In this document: positions 1 to 7,566 of the stretch, piece by piece | Position numbering within the stretch: the stretch's first letter is position 1 | Layout of the letters: every line of letters starts with the position of its first letter | Source of the DNA: Candidatus Helarchaeota archaeon | Lineage (GTDB): Archaea > Asgardarchaeota > Lokiarchaeia > Helarchaeales > RDOG01 | DNA: 64,000 bases | Assembly (NCBI GenBank): GCA_019058315.1 | Contig: JAHPZH010000002.1 | Location: 496,001-560,000 of the forward strand | Direction: 5' to 3' | Position numbers and translations under genes: made by a program | Notes under the pieces: generated by a model | Seen by the model: only the letters and a program-made list of their open reading frames with translations | Told to the model about the DNA's origin: nothing | The model's database searches: none

Positions 1-700
1 ACTTCAAATTCCTCATCTTCTATTTCCAGTGGATGAAATGGTTTCAGAACATCTTGATAAAACTAAAGTCGGAGATAAAGTTCCCAAATTTAAACATGCT
101 GAAGTTACAGCAGAAGATTCACTGGAGGTCCAAATTACAAAAGCAAGATTTCAAAGAGCCACTGAAGAACCAATAATTTTTGCTGGGAATCCCGAGACAT
201 TTTTGAAAAAAAGTAAAGCTGTTATTGAAAATGAACTTTCATTTACTAAAGTAAAGGAAAATATTATTTCAGAGTCAGATACATATTCTGGGGATTTAGT
301 TTATGCTTACTTGGATAAAAAGAAACAAGTCCATTTTTCCGTTCTAATAAGCATAGATGGAAATACTATAGATGATACTGGGAAAGTAGATTTAATAATT
401 AAATCAAATGATTTATCTGTAGCTGAAAGATTCTTCAATATATTTGATAATAAATTGGAGGAAATTTCAGCCGAATTGACAAAAGACCATTATCTCTCAG
501 ATTCACAAGATATTTTGCATCTTGTAAAAAGTTACGGAAAAGGGAAAAATTGGACAAATATCGAAGAACTCACAATAAGATTAAATTATTCCACTGAAAG
601 AGCTACGAGAATCCTCGAATACATGGAACAAAATAATTTAGTTAAAAAAATTGTCAAACCTGATACAGGTGCTCGATATTATTTCCCTGGATTAACTTAA
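1..700 (+). CDS. Winged-helix C-terminal protein, 5' end outside window
   Basis: The reading frame is open from the first bases of the window (the GTG at 29 is preceded in frame by sense codons), so the protein very probably begins upstream. The visible part has an acidic, low-complexity N-terminal stretch, a central alpha/beta region of unknown family, and a C-terminal stretch (about residues 160-223 of the part from 29) with the look of a winged helix-turn-helix (ILHLVKSYGKGKNWTNIEEL followed by a recognition-helix-like segment and a wing ending in RYYFPGL). I do not recognise a named family. A role in DNA binding or protein interaction is inference. Confidence 0.6.
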   Translation, partial: LQIPHLLFPVDEMVSEHLDKTKVGDKVPKFKHAEVTAEDSLEVQITKARFQRATEEPIIFAGNPETFLKKSKAVIENELSFTKVKENIISESDTYSGDLVYAYLDKKKQVHFSVLISIDGNTIDDTGKVDLIIKSNDLSVAERFFNIFDNKLEEISAELTKDHYLSDSQDILHLVKSYGKGKNWTNIEELTIRLNYSTERATRILEYMEQNNLVKKIVKPDTGARYYFPGLT

Positions 701-722
701 GTAAATATTATCTTTTTTTTAT

Positions 723-1082
723 TTATTGTTCGATTTTAACAGTGCTTAATCTATTAATGAGGTTCTTCACACTTAATATTAAAATCCCATAACTTGTATT
801 TTTTGGGGCGAGGATGCATAAAATAAGGTCTTCTCTTACTCTGAATAAGAACAATTCCCCATTATCACCTCTTATAGAAATTCGATCTAGATTTCCAAAT
901 TTATTATCTTCTAAACCTTTTTCACTAGTCAGAAGAACAGTAGCAAAAATCATCGCAATTTTATCTTTATCAATACCTTGAGGAAGATCCGCCGCGATGG
1001 GGATTCCAGATGAATTGGCTAAAATTGAACCAAAAATTTTAACATCTTTTTTTATATCCTTCAAAATTGTTTCTACAGACAA
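723..1082 (-). CDS. Roadblock/LC7 domain protein
   Basis: The 119-residue protein is one roadblock/LC7 domain: an N-terminal helix, then a beta strand with the small-residue turn typical of the family (GSILANSSGIPIAADLP), a long central helix, and two further strands (ELFLFRVREDLILCILAPK) before the last helix. Roadblock proteins dimerise and in bacteria and eukaryotes act as partners or GAPs of small GTPases (MglB, Ragulator, dynein light chain). It is last in a reverse-strand set after a TPR protein and a GIFT-like protein. The partner GTPase is not adjacent; two Rab-like GTPases lie far away at 47 and 58 kb. Confidence 0.85.
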   Translation of the reverse strand: MSVETILKDIKKDVKIFGSILANSSGIPIAADLPQGIDKDKIAMIFATVLLTSEKGLEDNKFGNLDRISIRGDNGELFLFRVREDLILCILAPKNTSYGILILSVKNLINRLSTVKIEQ

Positions 1083-1175
1083 ATTAGAACACCTTTTTCT
1101 TAATTATCTCAACCCTCTAATTAATAAATTTTTATTTTTTGTCGAGGTCTTATTCAAGAATATGAAATTAAATTA

Positions 1176-1712
1176 TTACTTTTTTAATCTTTTAATCCTT
1201 TTTCTAATTTTTTTAATCGGTAAATTGCTTTTTTTATAATTTAATGTCATTATATCCTTTAGATATTTTAATTCTAATTTATAATCTTTTAATTCATGAT
1301 AAGACATTCCCAAATAATATAGAGTATTTAGATTCTCCGGATCTCTTTTCAGAATTTCTTTAAAACAACCAATAGCTTTTATATAATCTTCTAATTCATA
1401 ATAATAATATCCCAAATTATACCAAGCATCTAAAAATTCAGGGTTAATTGAAATTGCTTTTTTAAAACAACCACTTATTTTGTCTTCTAAATAAAAAATA
1501 TTTGGTTTTAATGAAAAAAAATTGATTATAAAGAAAATATGTGAGTAAAAGGGATCGAGATTAATATGAAGGTAGGCAATACCTAAATTATACCATGGAG
1601 TTGCTTTTTTAGAGTCAATTTTTAAAGACTTATTAAAACAAAGAATGGCTCTCTTATAATTTTTAGAAAGCATATTTTGATTTCCTTCATAAAACCAATC
1701 ATTTGCTTTCAT
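1176..1712 (-). CDS. TPR repeat protein
   Basis: The 178-residue protein is built of tetratricopeptide repeats: motifs such as ANDWFYEGNQNMLSKNYKRA, ATPWYNLGIAYL, LDAWYNLGYYYYELEDYIKA and LNTLYYLGMSYHELKDYKLE carry the W-LG-Y-A-F-A-P pattern. About four repeats are visible, with a more hydrophobic Phe/Ile-rich insert at roughly residues 55-75 between the second and third. TPR proteins are scaffolds. It lies between a GIFT-like protein (25 nt upstream) and a roadblock protein downstream, suggesting cotranscription. The basic C-terminus (KKIRKRIKRLKK) is notable. Confidence 0.85.
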   Translation of the reverse strand: MKANDWFYEGNQNMLSKNYKRAILCFNKSLKIDSKKATPWYNLGIAYLHINLDPFYSHIFFIINFFSLKPNIFYLEDKISGCFKKAISINPEFLDAWYNLGYYYYELEDYIKAIGCFKEILKRDPENLNTLYYLGMSYHELKDYKLELKYLKDIMTLNYKKSNLPIKKIRKRIKRLKK

Positions 1713-1737
1713 TATTCTCCCTGAAACAAATAATTAA

Positions 1738-2949
1738 TTATTCCACTGAATCTAACAGTGCCAATAGGTTATTTCTAATCATATCGAGTTTTTCACGACA
1801 AGATGCTTCATTCTCAAACCAATTTATTAATGCATTATCAGAATCGAAATCATCTTGAGAAAATGTATAACTGAAAACGGAGTATAGGACGTCAATTTCT
1901 GAAGCCAAATAACCGATTTTTTCTAAAAAAGTTTGGTATTTTGAATGAAGAACTTTGTGTAATACTTCTCTCTTAATTTTTTTATTCTTCAGACCAAGAG
2001 ATTTTTTAATAAAAAGCCAAAATTCATCGATTGTATCTGAAATCTTTTCTAATTTTTTGATATAAAAAAATGTAAATTCTTCAAATTTTTTATTTGCTTG
2101 TTTTGGTGAAATGCTTTCAATTTCAAATTCTAGATGTTCTTCAATCCCTTCAAGTTCTTTCGTTTTAAGTTGATCTAAAATGGATGATTCATCTATTAAT
2201 TCTAAATCCGATTTATCTCCAACTTCTAATTCAGGTTCTTTAGTAGTAGGTTTTTCCACCAATATTTTCGGGGTTTCATCTCTTTCAAATTCAATTTGAT
2301 TTTTTAAATAATCAAATATAGTTAGGATAAACTGCAGATTCTCTGTTCTATCAATTCCAAATTCAGGGTGATCAATAAAAATATTAAAACCTCCTATCCC
2401 AAACACCCTATTATTTGGAGAAAAAACTGCTATTGGAGTGTTAGGTGGACTAGATTTCGGATTAGATTTTGCAATTACATTACAGGATTTATCAAGTATA
2501 TTAATAGAGCATCCAGAATAAATAATATATTTAAAATTTTCAGAAAAATGAATTGTTTCAAATTTCGAAATCTTAACTACAGCTGAAAGTCCCATATTAT
2601 CCTTTTCATCTTCTACTTGGTCATTATTAAATTCAAATTCAAATCTTCTCCCAATTTCACTAAGATTTGTATTATAGAAGAGATCTCCACCATTTCCACT
2701 AATTAATACTAACCCTTTTCCTCTTTCAACAAATTTTTCTAATGCCATTATTTCCGAATAGGAATAAGCTGTAGTTGGACAACCTAAAATAACTAGATCT
2801 TCTTCCGAAATTTTTTCTAAAGTAATTGGCGGCTGGATTAATCTAAAAATAACTCCACCTAAACGATTTAGAACTACTTGGAAACCTTCTGAATTTAAAT
2901 AATCCAAATTATTATTGTGGCTTTCATCAAGAACTATTTTAAAACTCAT
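1738..2949 (-). CDS. GIFT-domain protein, IFT52-like N-terminus
   Basis: The N-terminal ~225 residues form a Rossmann-like GATase1/DUF4350-type fold: strands KIVLDESHN and DLVILGCP, a helix SEIMALEKFVERGKG, then LVLISGNGGD and YNTNLSEIGRRF. This order, including the NND that follows, resembles the GIFT domain of intraflagellar transport protein IFT52 (EFEILKKYLDTGGDVFVML, FDTNINFLLEEYGI, NND in human IFT52, from memory). Residues ~230-280 are acidic linker; ~285-403 are helical, probably coiled coil. It is first in a reverse-strand set with TPR and roadblock genes. Function is unknown; the IFT52 likeness is my reading, not an alignment score. Confidence 0.6.
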   Translation of the reverse strand: MSFKIVLDESHNNNLDYLNSEGFQVVLNRLGGVIFRLIQPPITLEKISEEDLVILGCPTTAYSYSEIMALEKFVERGKGLVLISGNGGDLFYNTNLSEIGRRFEFEFNNDQVEDEKDNMGLSAVVKISKFETIHFSENFKYIIYSGCSINILDKSCNVIAKSNPKSSPPNTPIAVFSPNNRVFGIGGFNIFIDHPEFGIDRTENLQFILTIFDYLKNQIEFERDETPKILVEKPTTKEPELEVGDKSDLELIDESSILDQLKTKELEGIEEHLEFEIESISPKQANKKFEEFTFFYIKKLEKISDTIDEFWLFIKKSLGLKNKKIKREVLHKVLHSKYQTFLEKIGYLASEIDVLYSVFSYTFSQDDFDSDNALINWFENEASCREKLDMIRNNLLALLDSVE

Positions 2950-3056
2950 GTTATTCTTTCATCTATTAATCAAATTTTTATATAATTCTATTTACCAAAA
3001 TTACAATAGTTAATGTAATATTTTATTTAAAATGTAAAAATTTTGGAGGTTATTTA

Positions 3057-3659
3057 TTGTTTAGAATTCCTGATGGAACTGAAATTAGAGCTCTAAGAAT
3101 AAAGGCAAGATTAACACAGACTGAATTAGCCAAAAAAGCAGGTGTAAGTCAATCACTTATCGCTAGAAAATAAAAGAAAAAAATTATTCTTTTATCTAGA
3201 ATTGAAACTGGAAGTGTTGATGCTCGTCTATCTACAATAAAAAAAATTTTAACAGCAATAGAAATGACTCTAATAGAGGATGAGGTCGTGGCAATTAGTT
3301 ATTCTACAAAAAATGTAACGCTCATTCGTGGAGATAAAACCGTTAATGAAGCTGCAAAAATTATGTCTGATAAGGGGATTTCTCAAATGCCAGTAATTAA
3401 TGAACAAGATAAAACTATAGGTTCGATAAAAGAAAAAACTATCATTAATAAACTTCTCCAAAATGGTCAAGAAATCTTAAATAATAAAATAGAATCAATA
3501 ATGGAGCCAAAAATACCAGAAATGCCGATAACTACAACCATCGAAGAAGCAAAGAAGATGTTATTACAACATGATGCGATTTTACTCACAAATGAAGAAG
3601 GTATCAAAGGAATTTTAACAAAAATCGATATAATCAAAGCTTATAGTAAAAAAGTTTAA
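3057..3659 (+). CDS. XRE-HTH/CBS regulator, interrupted by a 33-nt BHB intron-like element
   Basis: The gene joins 3057-3168 to 3202-3659 (190 codons with stop). Start TTG 3057 sits 6 nt after a strong GGAGGT (3045-3050). The first part encodes an XRE helix-turn-helix ending in GVSQSLIAR; the next in-frame codons are AAA TAA, which would stop translation at 38 residues. After 33 nt the same frame resumes with IETGSVDARLSTIKKILTAIE, the second half of the same helix-turn-helix, then two CBS motifs (about spliced residues 75-189). Removing the insert gives the family-consensus SQSLIAR-IETGSVD. The architecture matches archaeal COG3620 regulators (HTH plus CBS pair, which bind nucleotides). Without removal only a stub, or the CBS part from ATG 3264, could be made. 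Confidence 0.75.
3169..3201 (+). other. Candidate bulge-helix-bulge (tRNA-type) intron in a protein gene
   Basis: The transcript can fold as: outer helix 3160-3162 with 3203-3205 (3 bp, one G-U); 4-bp central helix CUAG 3163-3166 with CUAG 3196-3199; 3-nt bulge AAA 3167-3169 on the 5' strand; 9-bp inner helix 3170-3178 with 3187-3195; 8-nt loop; 3-nt bulge AAU 3200-3202 on the 3' strand. This is the canonical BHB, with the exon on the 5' side of the central helix as in tRNA introns. Cleavage after the second bulge nucleotide removes 3169-3201 and creates an in-frame Ile codon. CTAGAA is repeated at both edges. The outer helix is weak, and a plain insertion or assembly error remains possible. 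Confidence 0.6.
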
Positions 3660-3778
3660 TTTAAGTTGAAGTTTTAAATAGAATTTTCAATAATAATAGA
3701 AAAATTAAATAAAATTAATATTCTTTCAAAAACTTTGATTAATATAATTTCCATAAAAAACTCAATTTAAAAGATAAA

Positions 3779-4549
3779 GTGAAAATTTTGAGCAATACAG
3801 AAAAAAAAGAAGAAGAACAAGAAGAAGAAAAAGAAGAAGAAGAAATTAAGCCTGAAGCAAAAATTTCACCTTTAGAAATTAAAATATTAAATGAATTACA
3901 AATATTACAATTTCTAGATAACATTATAGAAGACTCCCTTCTATATATTTACAATAAAACAGTTAAATATTTTCAAAAGGATATGGAAAATTTTATTGAA
4001 AACTCTGAATCTGAGTTAAGAGATGTTTGGAGGGACAATAAGAAAGAATTTGAAAATATATATACATTTTCTGAAGAATTTGCAAAAAAAAATGGAATTA
4101 AAAGATCACTACAAAAAGAAACCTTAATTTATTCAATTCCCATTTATGCTATAGTTATTGGATTTACATTTATTATTTATCTTTTTCCTCAGTTATTTTC
4201 TATAACACAAGAGTTTATGATGTATATTCTCTTTATACCTTTCCTCTTTCTTTGTATAACCAATTCAATAGTTTCAAGAATGGTAATCAATAAAAGAATG
4301 AAATTTCGAGATGAAAAAAGCCCTATATTAAAAGAACAAATAAAAGATTCTATAGAAAGTATTCGAAATGTAAATCAAATTATTATTAATGATATTAAGG
4401 ATCTCATATTAGAAAATGAATTCGTACCATCAAAATTTAAAGCTTATTTATATAATAAAGAATATGAAAATATCAAGGTATTAGAAACCAAAGAGCAACA
4501 TAAAATTCCAATACACCTTATTGGAATCGATGTTGATCAAAATCCATGA
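3779..4549 (+). CDS. Two-TM membrane protein with acidic N-terminus
   Basis: The 256-residue protein starts at GTG with no clear ribosome site. Residues 8-22 are almost all Glu/Lys; residues 30-110 are helical and charged. Two hydrophobic helices follow (about 125-142 and 153-171) joined by a short turn, making a hairpin with both ends on the same, probably cytoplasmic, side, then a helical tail. I recognise no family. It is 13 nt upstream of the eL22 gene, so the two may be cotranscribed, but nothing in the sequence points to a ribosomal role. Confidence 0.65.
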   Translation: MKILSNTEKKEEEQEEEKEEEEIKPEAKISPLEIKILNELQILQFLDNIIEDSLLYIYNKTVKYFQKDMENFIENSESELRDVWRDNKKEFENIYTFSEEFAKKNGIKRSLQKETLIYSIPIYAIVIGFTFIIYLFPQLFSITQEFMMYILFIPFLFLCITNSIVSRMVINKRMKFRDEKSPILKEQIKDSIESIRNVNQIIINDIKDLILENEFVPSKFKAYLYNKEYENIKVLETKEQHKIPIHLIGIDVDQNP

Positions 4550-4571
4550 ATAAATAAAGAAATTGATAGAA

Positions 4572-4883
4572 ATGTCTAATGAAATAGAAGTCAAATATAA
4601 AATCTTAAGTGAACATCTTATCTGGGTAGATGAAACACTAATAGATGAGTTAATTAGTTTTTTAGAAGAAAAATTAGGTTCTAATGTTGTAATATCCCGA
4701 GATAAAAATTTTGTTTTAATAGGTTTATCGAAAGATCATGATCTTTCTAAAAGAACTTTAAAAGTATATATTAAAAGGTTCTTACATAAATATGAATTAC
4801 TTGATAGGTTAAGAGTAATATCTGGTGACGAAGAAAGTTATATAATTCATAAACGAAGAGGTATCGAAGTTACACGCTTTTAA
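4572..4883 (+). CDS. rpl22e: Ribosomal protein eL22 homologue
   Basis: The 103-residue protein matches eukaryotic eL22 along its length: DELISFLEEKLGSNVVISRDKN corresponds to the eukaryotic FEQFLQERI...VTIERSKSK region, LSKRTLKVYIKRFLHKYEL to the highly conserved FSKRYLKYLTKKYLKKNNL, and LLDRLRVISGDEESYIIHK to LRDWLRVVANSKESYELRY. eL22 is a large-subunit protein classed as eukaryote-specific until homologues were reported in Asgard archaea. ATG 4572 was chosen over TTG 4563, which would only add Met-Ile-Glu. The acidic tail of eukaryotic eL22 is absent. Confidence 0.8.
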   Translation: MSNEIEVKYKILSEHLIWVDETLIDELISFLEEKLGSNVVISRDKNFVLIGLSKDHDLSKRTLKVYIKRFLHKYELLDRLRVISGDEESYIIHKRRGIEVTRF

Positions 4884-5001
4884 TGCTAAAGACTTTTTAA
4901 TATAAAAATACAATTTTTTTGCTATAAATTTTACATATCATTAATATATATACAAAATTGGAATTGTATTGATTATCTAGTTTTCTTTTAGGAGGCTCAG
5001 A

Positions 5002-6135
5002 TTGGAAAGACGAAAAATTAGAAAAGAAGAAGAAAAGGAAAGAGAAAGGAAGAAAAAGGAATTAAAGAAATCTTTCCACAAAACCGAAAAAGGCAAAACA
5101 AGATCTGGCCTATCTAAGGTAACAGCAGCTAAAATAATTATCATTTTAGCAATTATTATTACTCCAATTGTCATTTTTTTTGTCTATCAATATTTTGAAA
5201 CCGAAAAAAAACCTCAATATTCATTTCTAACAGAAGGTGACTATGTATATGGAACCTGGTTGGACGGAAATGAATTAAATTTCACACATATTAAAAGTAC
5301 AATTGCATTTGCAGGTACCCCTGAATTTATGAATATGGAACTATCCGATAGTTATCCATATGATTCTAATTTATACAAAGCTCAGTTAAAAAGCACTTTT
5401 CATTCAGCCATAGCAATTCCATATGACGTTCATCCCCATGATCACCATGAAGATCCTGATTGTTATGTTGAATTTGCGGTTGGATTCATCCACAATGTAC
5501 CTAATGTGTTTTATGTCTTAAGAAGAGCTGGTGGGGTAGTTTATCCTTCCGTATTAGAATGGAATTATATTTTAAATGGAACCGATTTGGAAACTTTAAC
5601 TTCAGAACAAGAATATTACTTTTTCAATCCTATAATCACTGTAGACCCCTCAAATAGAGAACTAAAAGTATCTACTGATGTTGAGATCCATGTTGTAATC
5701 AATATAACTGCTGGATATTATAATAGCCTCGGAATAACTGAAATGAATATGGTATTTAAAGATAATAAAAATTTAACATTTAAAGATGCAGAAGTTTTTA
5801 TTGGGGGACTAAGTGGAAGACCTGGATATTATTCTTTTAAATCAAGGAAAGGTAGGGTTAGTGCATTTAATTCAATGTATTTAGATTTTAATATTACTGT
5901 AAATTCAAATCAAAGCTTTACAAGTGAAGATATTTTATCCTCAGGGAGTCTATCTTTCCAATTTAAGAACAAATTATTACAAGACATATATACTTCAAGA
6001 CGTTTTGGGTCTCTAAAGCTTAATGTATTAGGAATACCAGATGAAGATCAAATTGAGGCATTTATATATATGATCAGACAAAAACATCTTAATTTTCATA
6101 TCGATATTCCTCTTAATTTTAGTTGTACTGTTTAA
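5002..6135 (+). CDS. Single-TM surface protein with basic cytoplasmic N-terminus
   Basis: TTG 5002 lies 6 nt after AGGAGG, which decides the start. Residues 1-40 are extremely Lys/Arg/Glu-rich; one membrane helix follows (about 44-66). The remaining ~310 residues are an exported domain rich in beta-strand patterns, with a His-rich HPHDHHEDPD segment near residue 150 that could bind metal, and Asn-X-Ser/Thr sites. No cytoplasmic tail. The orientation (N-in, C-out) follows from the charge. I recognise no family. Confidence 0.6.
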   Translation: MERRKIRKEEEKERERKKKELKKSFHKTEKGKTRSGLSKVTAAKIIIILAIIITPIVIFFVYQYFETEKKPQYSFLTEGDYVYGTWLDGNELNFTHIKSTIAFAGTPEFMNMELSDSYPYDSNLYKAQLKSTFHSAIAIPYDVHPHDHHEDPDCYVEFAVGFIHNVPNVFYVLRRAGGVVYPSVLEWNYILNGTDLETLTSEQEYYFFNPIITVDPSNRELKVSTDVEIHVVINITAGYYNSLGITEMNMVFKDNKNLTFKDAEVFIGGLSGRPGYYSFKSRKGRVSAFNSMYLDFNITVNSNQSFTSEDILSSGSLSFQFKNKLLQDIYTSRRFGSLKLNVLGIPDEDQIEAFIYMIRQKHLNFHIDIPLNFSCTV

Positions 6136-6144
6136 CAATCTCAT

Positions 6145-6972
6145 TTAAACTAGAGGATGAGCATAACAGTAAATACAGGCATGTTTACAAATTTGTTCAT
6201 TATAATTTCCAATATCCCTACTTTTTGTACAACCACAACCTTCACGTGTTGGGGTTTTCGCTGTTGAGCATTTCTCTTTGAAAAGTTTACTAAGATAATT
6301 TCCATCTATACAATGTGCTGAATATATATTAGGGATTTTAGCTAAATCAGGATTACAGCAAGAATACATTCGAATACCCAAATTTTTGCAAAGTTGCGCC
6401 ATAGGCTCAATAATTTTTATTTTTTCTTTTAGGGTAGGATCATAATATTCAAGTCCAAATTTCTTCGAGCGATTTATACTTTTTTTATACCAATTTGCAA
6501 AACTAAACACACAATTATTTATACCAAGATCTCCCACATGTTTTATAATAGTCTCAAAACTGTTTAAATTATTCTTTAATTCATTTTCCCCGCTTTCACG
6601 CCAAAATACTATTGGATCAAATCTATATTCTATATATTCAGGTCCATATTCTGCAACAAGTTGATTTAATTGATCTAGTCTTTTATCTAAACTAATTACA
6701 TTAGGTTCCCAACGCTTACAATTATTAATAGTAAATATAAAAAAGAGGTTATAATCATCAAATTCAGAAGAATTTTTCAAAAACTTTCCGAAATCCTTAC
6801 TCCAAAAAACGATTGAATGGACATCTGATTTTTTTAATGAAACTTTATATTTTTGAGTAGGATAAAAAGGATTCTTAACCATCACATAACCTTGATGTAT
6901 CTTTTCCAAGAACCAATCAAGATAAAATGCCGGAATATCAGTTCTTCTTGAAGCACTAATTATAGATTTCAT
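6145..6972 (-). CDS. DUF1848 family protein
   Basis: The 275-residue protein has the hallmarks of DUF1848: ISASRRTDIPAFYLDWF at the start, then MVKNPF, SIVFWSKD, YRFDPIVFWRE, and a C-terminal cysteine cluster GCGCTKSRDIG..QICKHACIYCYAHP. The CxxxCxxC spacing in CKHACIYC resembles an iron-sulfur or radical-SAM-like site at the C-terminal end, but the enzyme activity is not established. The fold is predicted TIM barrel. It lies 18 nt behind trpG on the same strand, so it is probably read through from the trp operon; a link to tryptophan is not known. Confidence 0.85.
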   Translation of the reverse strand: MKSIISASRRTDIPAFYLDWFLEKIHQGYVMVKNPFYPTQKYKVSLKKSDVHSIVFWSKDFGKFLKNSSEFDDYNLFFIFTINNCKRWEPNVISLDKRLDQLNQLVAEYGPEYIEYRFDPIVFWRESGENELKNNLNSFETIIKHVGDLGINNCVFSFANWYKKSINRSKKFGLEYYDPTLKEKIKIIEPMAQLCKNLGIRMYSCCNPDLAKIPNIYSAHCIDGNYLSKLFKEKCSTAKTPTREGCGCTKSRDIGNYNEQICKHACIYCYAHPLV

Positions 6973-6990
6973 TTCTAATTATATTTAGCC

Positions 6991-7566
6991 TTATAAATTT
7001 AAAAAATTTTGAATTATTTTCATTCCATGTGGAATTGTTAGGATTGATTCGGGATGAAACTGAACACCTTCCATTTTATATTTTTTATGTCGTACTCCCA
7101 TAATTGTGCCGTCTTCTGCCTTGGCTGAAATCTCTAACGAATCAGGGAGGGATTCTTCCCAAGCAGCTAAACTATGATATCGCGTAGCTTCAAATGGTTT
7201 CGGTAATTCCTTAAAAATTGTCTTACCATCATGATAGATCTTTGCCAGTTCACCATGAATTGGACCAACTCTGGCTCTATCTACTATACCTCCCATTGCC
7301 TCGACAATGACTTGTAACCCAAGACATACACCAAATATTGGAATTTTTTTATAGAATTTTTCTATAATGGGGATGACATTTCCTGTATCTGTTCTAGGAT
7401 GTCCTGGTCCTGGACTGATTACAATTCTATCGGGATTAAATTCTTCGAGTTCTTCAATTGTAATTTCATTATTTACTACAACAACATTACAATCATTTTG
7501 TAAGAAATAGTCTACAATAATATATACAAATGAATCGTTATTGTTTATAAAAAGAACCTTATTCAT
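6991..7566 (-). CDS. trpG: Anthranilate synthase component II (glutamine amidotransferase)
   Basis: The 191-residue subunit releases ammonia from glutamine for anthranilate synthesis with TrpE. The class I glutaminase triad is visible: nucleophile Cys81 in GVCLGLQ, and His/Glu in VQFHPES near the C-terminus. The oxyanion segment ISPGPGHP is also present. It is seventh in the trp operon; its ATG overlaps the end of trpE by 8 nt, which suggests translational coupling of the two subunits. Confidence 0.95.
   Translation of the reverse strand: MNKVLFINNNDSFVYIIVDYFLQNDCNVVVVNNEITIEELEEFNPDRIVISPGPGHPRTDTGNVIPIIEKFYKKIPIFGVCLGLQVIVEAMGGIVDRARVGPIHGELAKIYHDGKTIFKELPKPFEATRYHSLAAWEESLPDSLEISAKAEDGTIMGVRHKKYKMEGVQFHPESILTIPHGMKIIQNFLNL

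Noticed and set aside
3168..3200. Reading the 33-nt insert only as a nonsense mutation or small mobile hairpin that killed the gene.
   Set aside because: The exact BHB geometry, frame restoration and otherwise undamaged gene with a strong ribosome site favour an intron; kept as the alternative.
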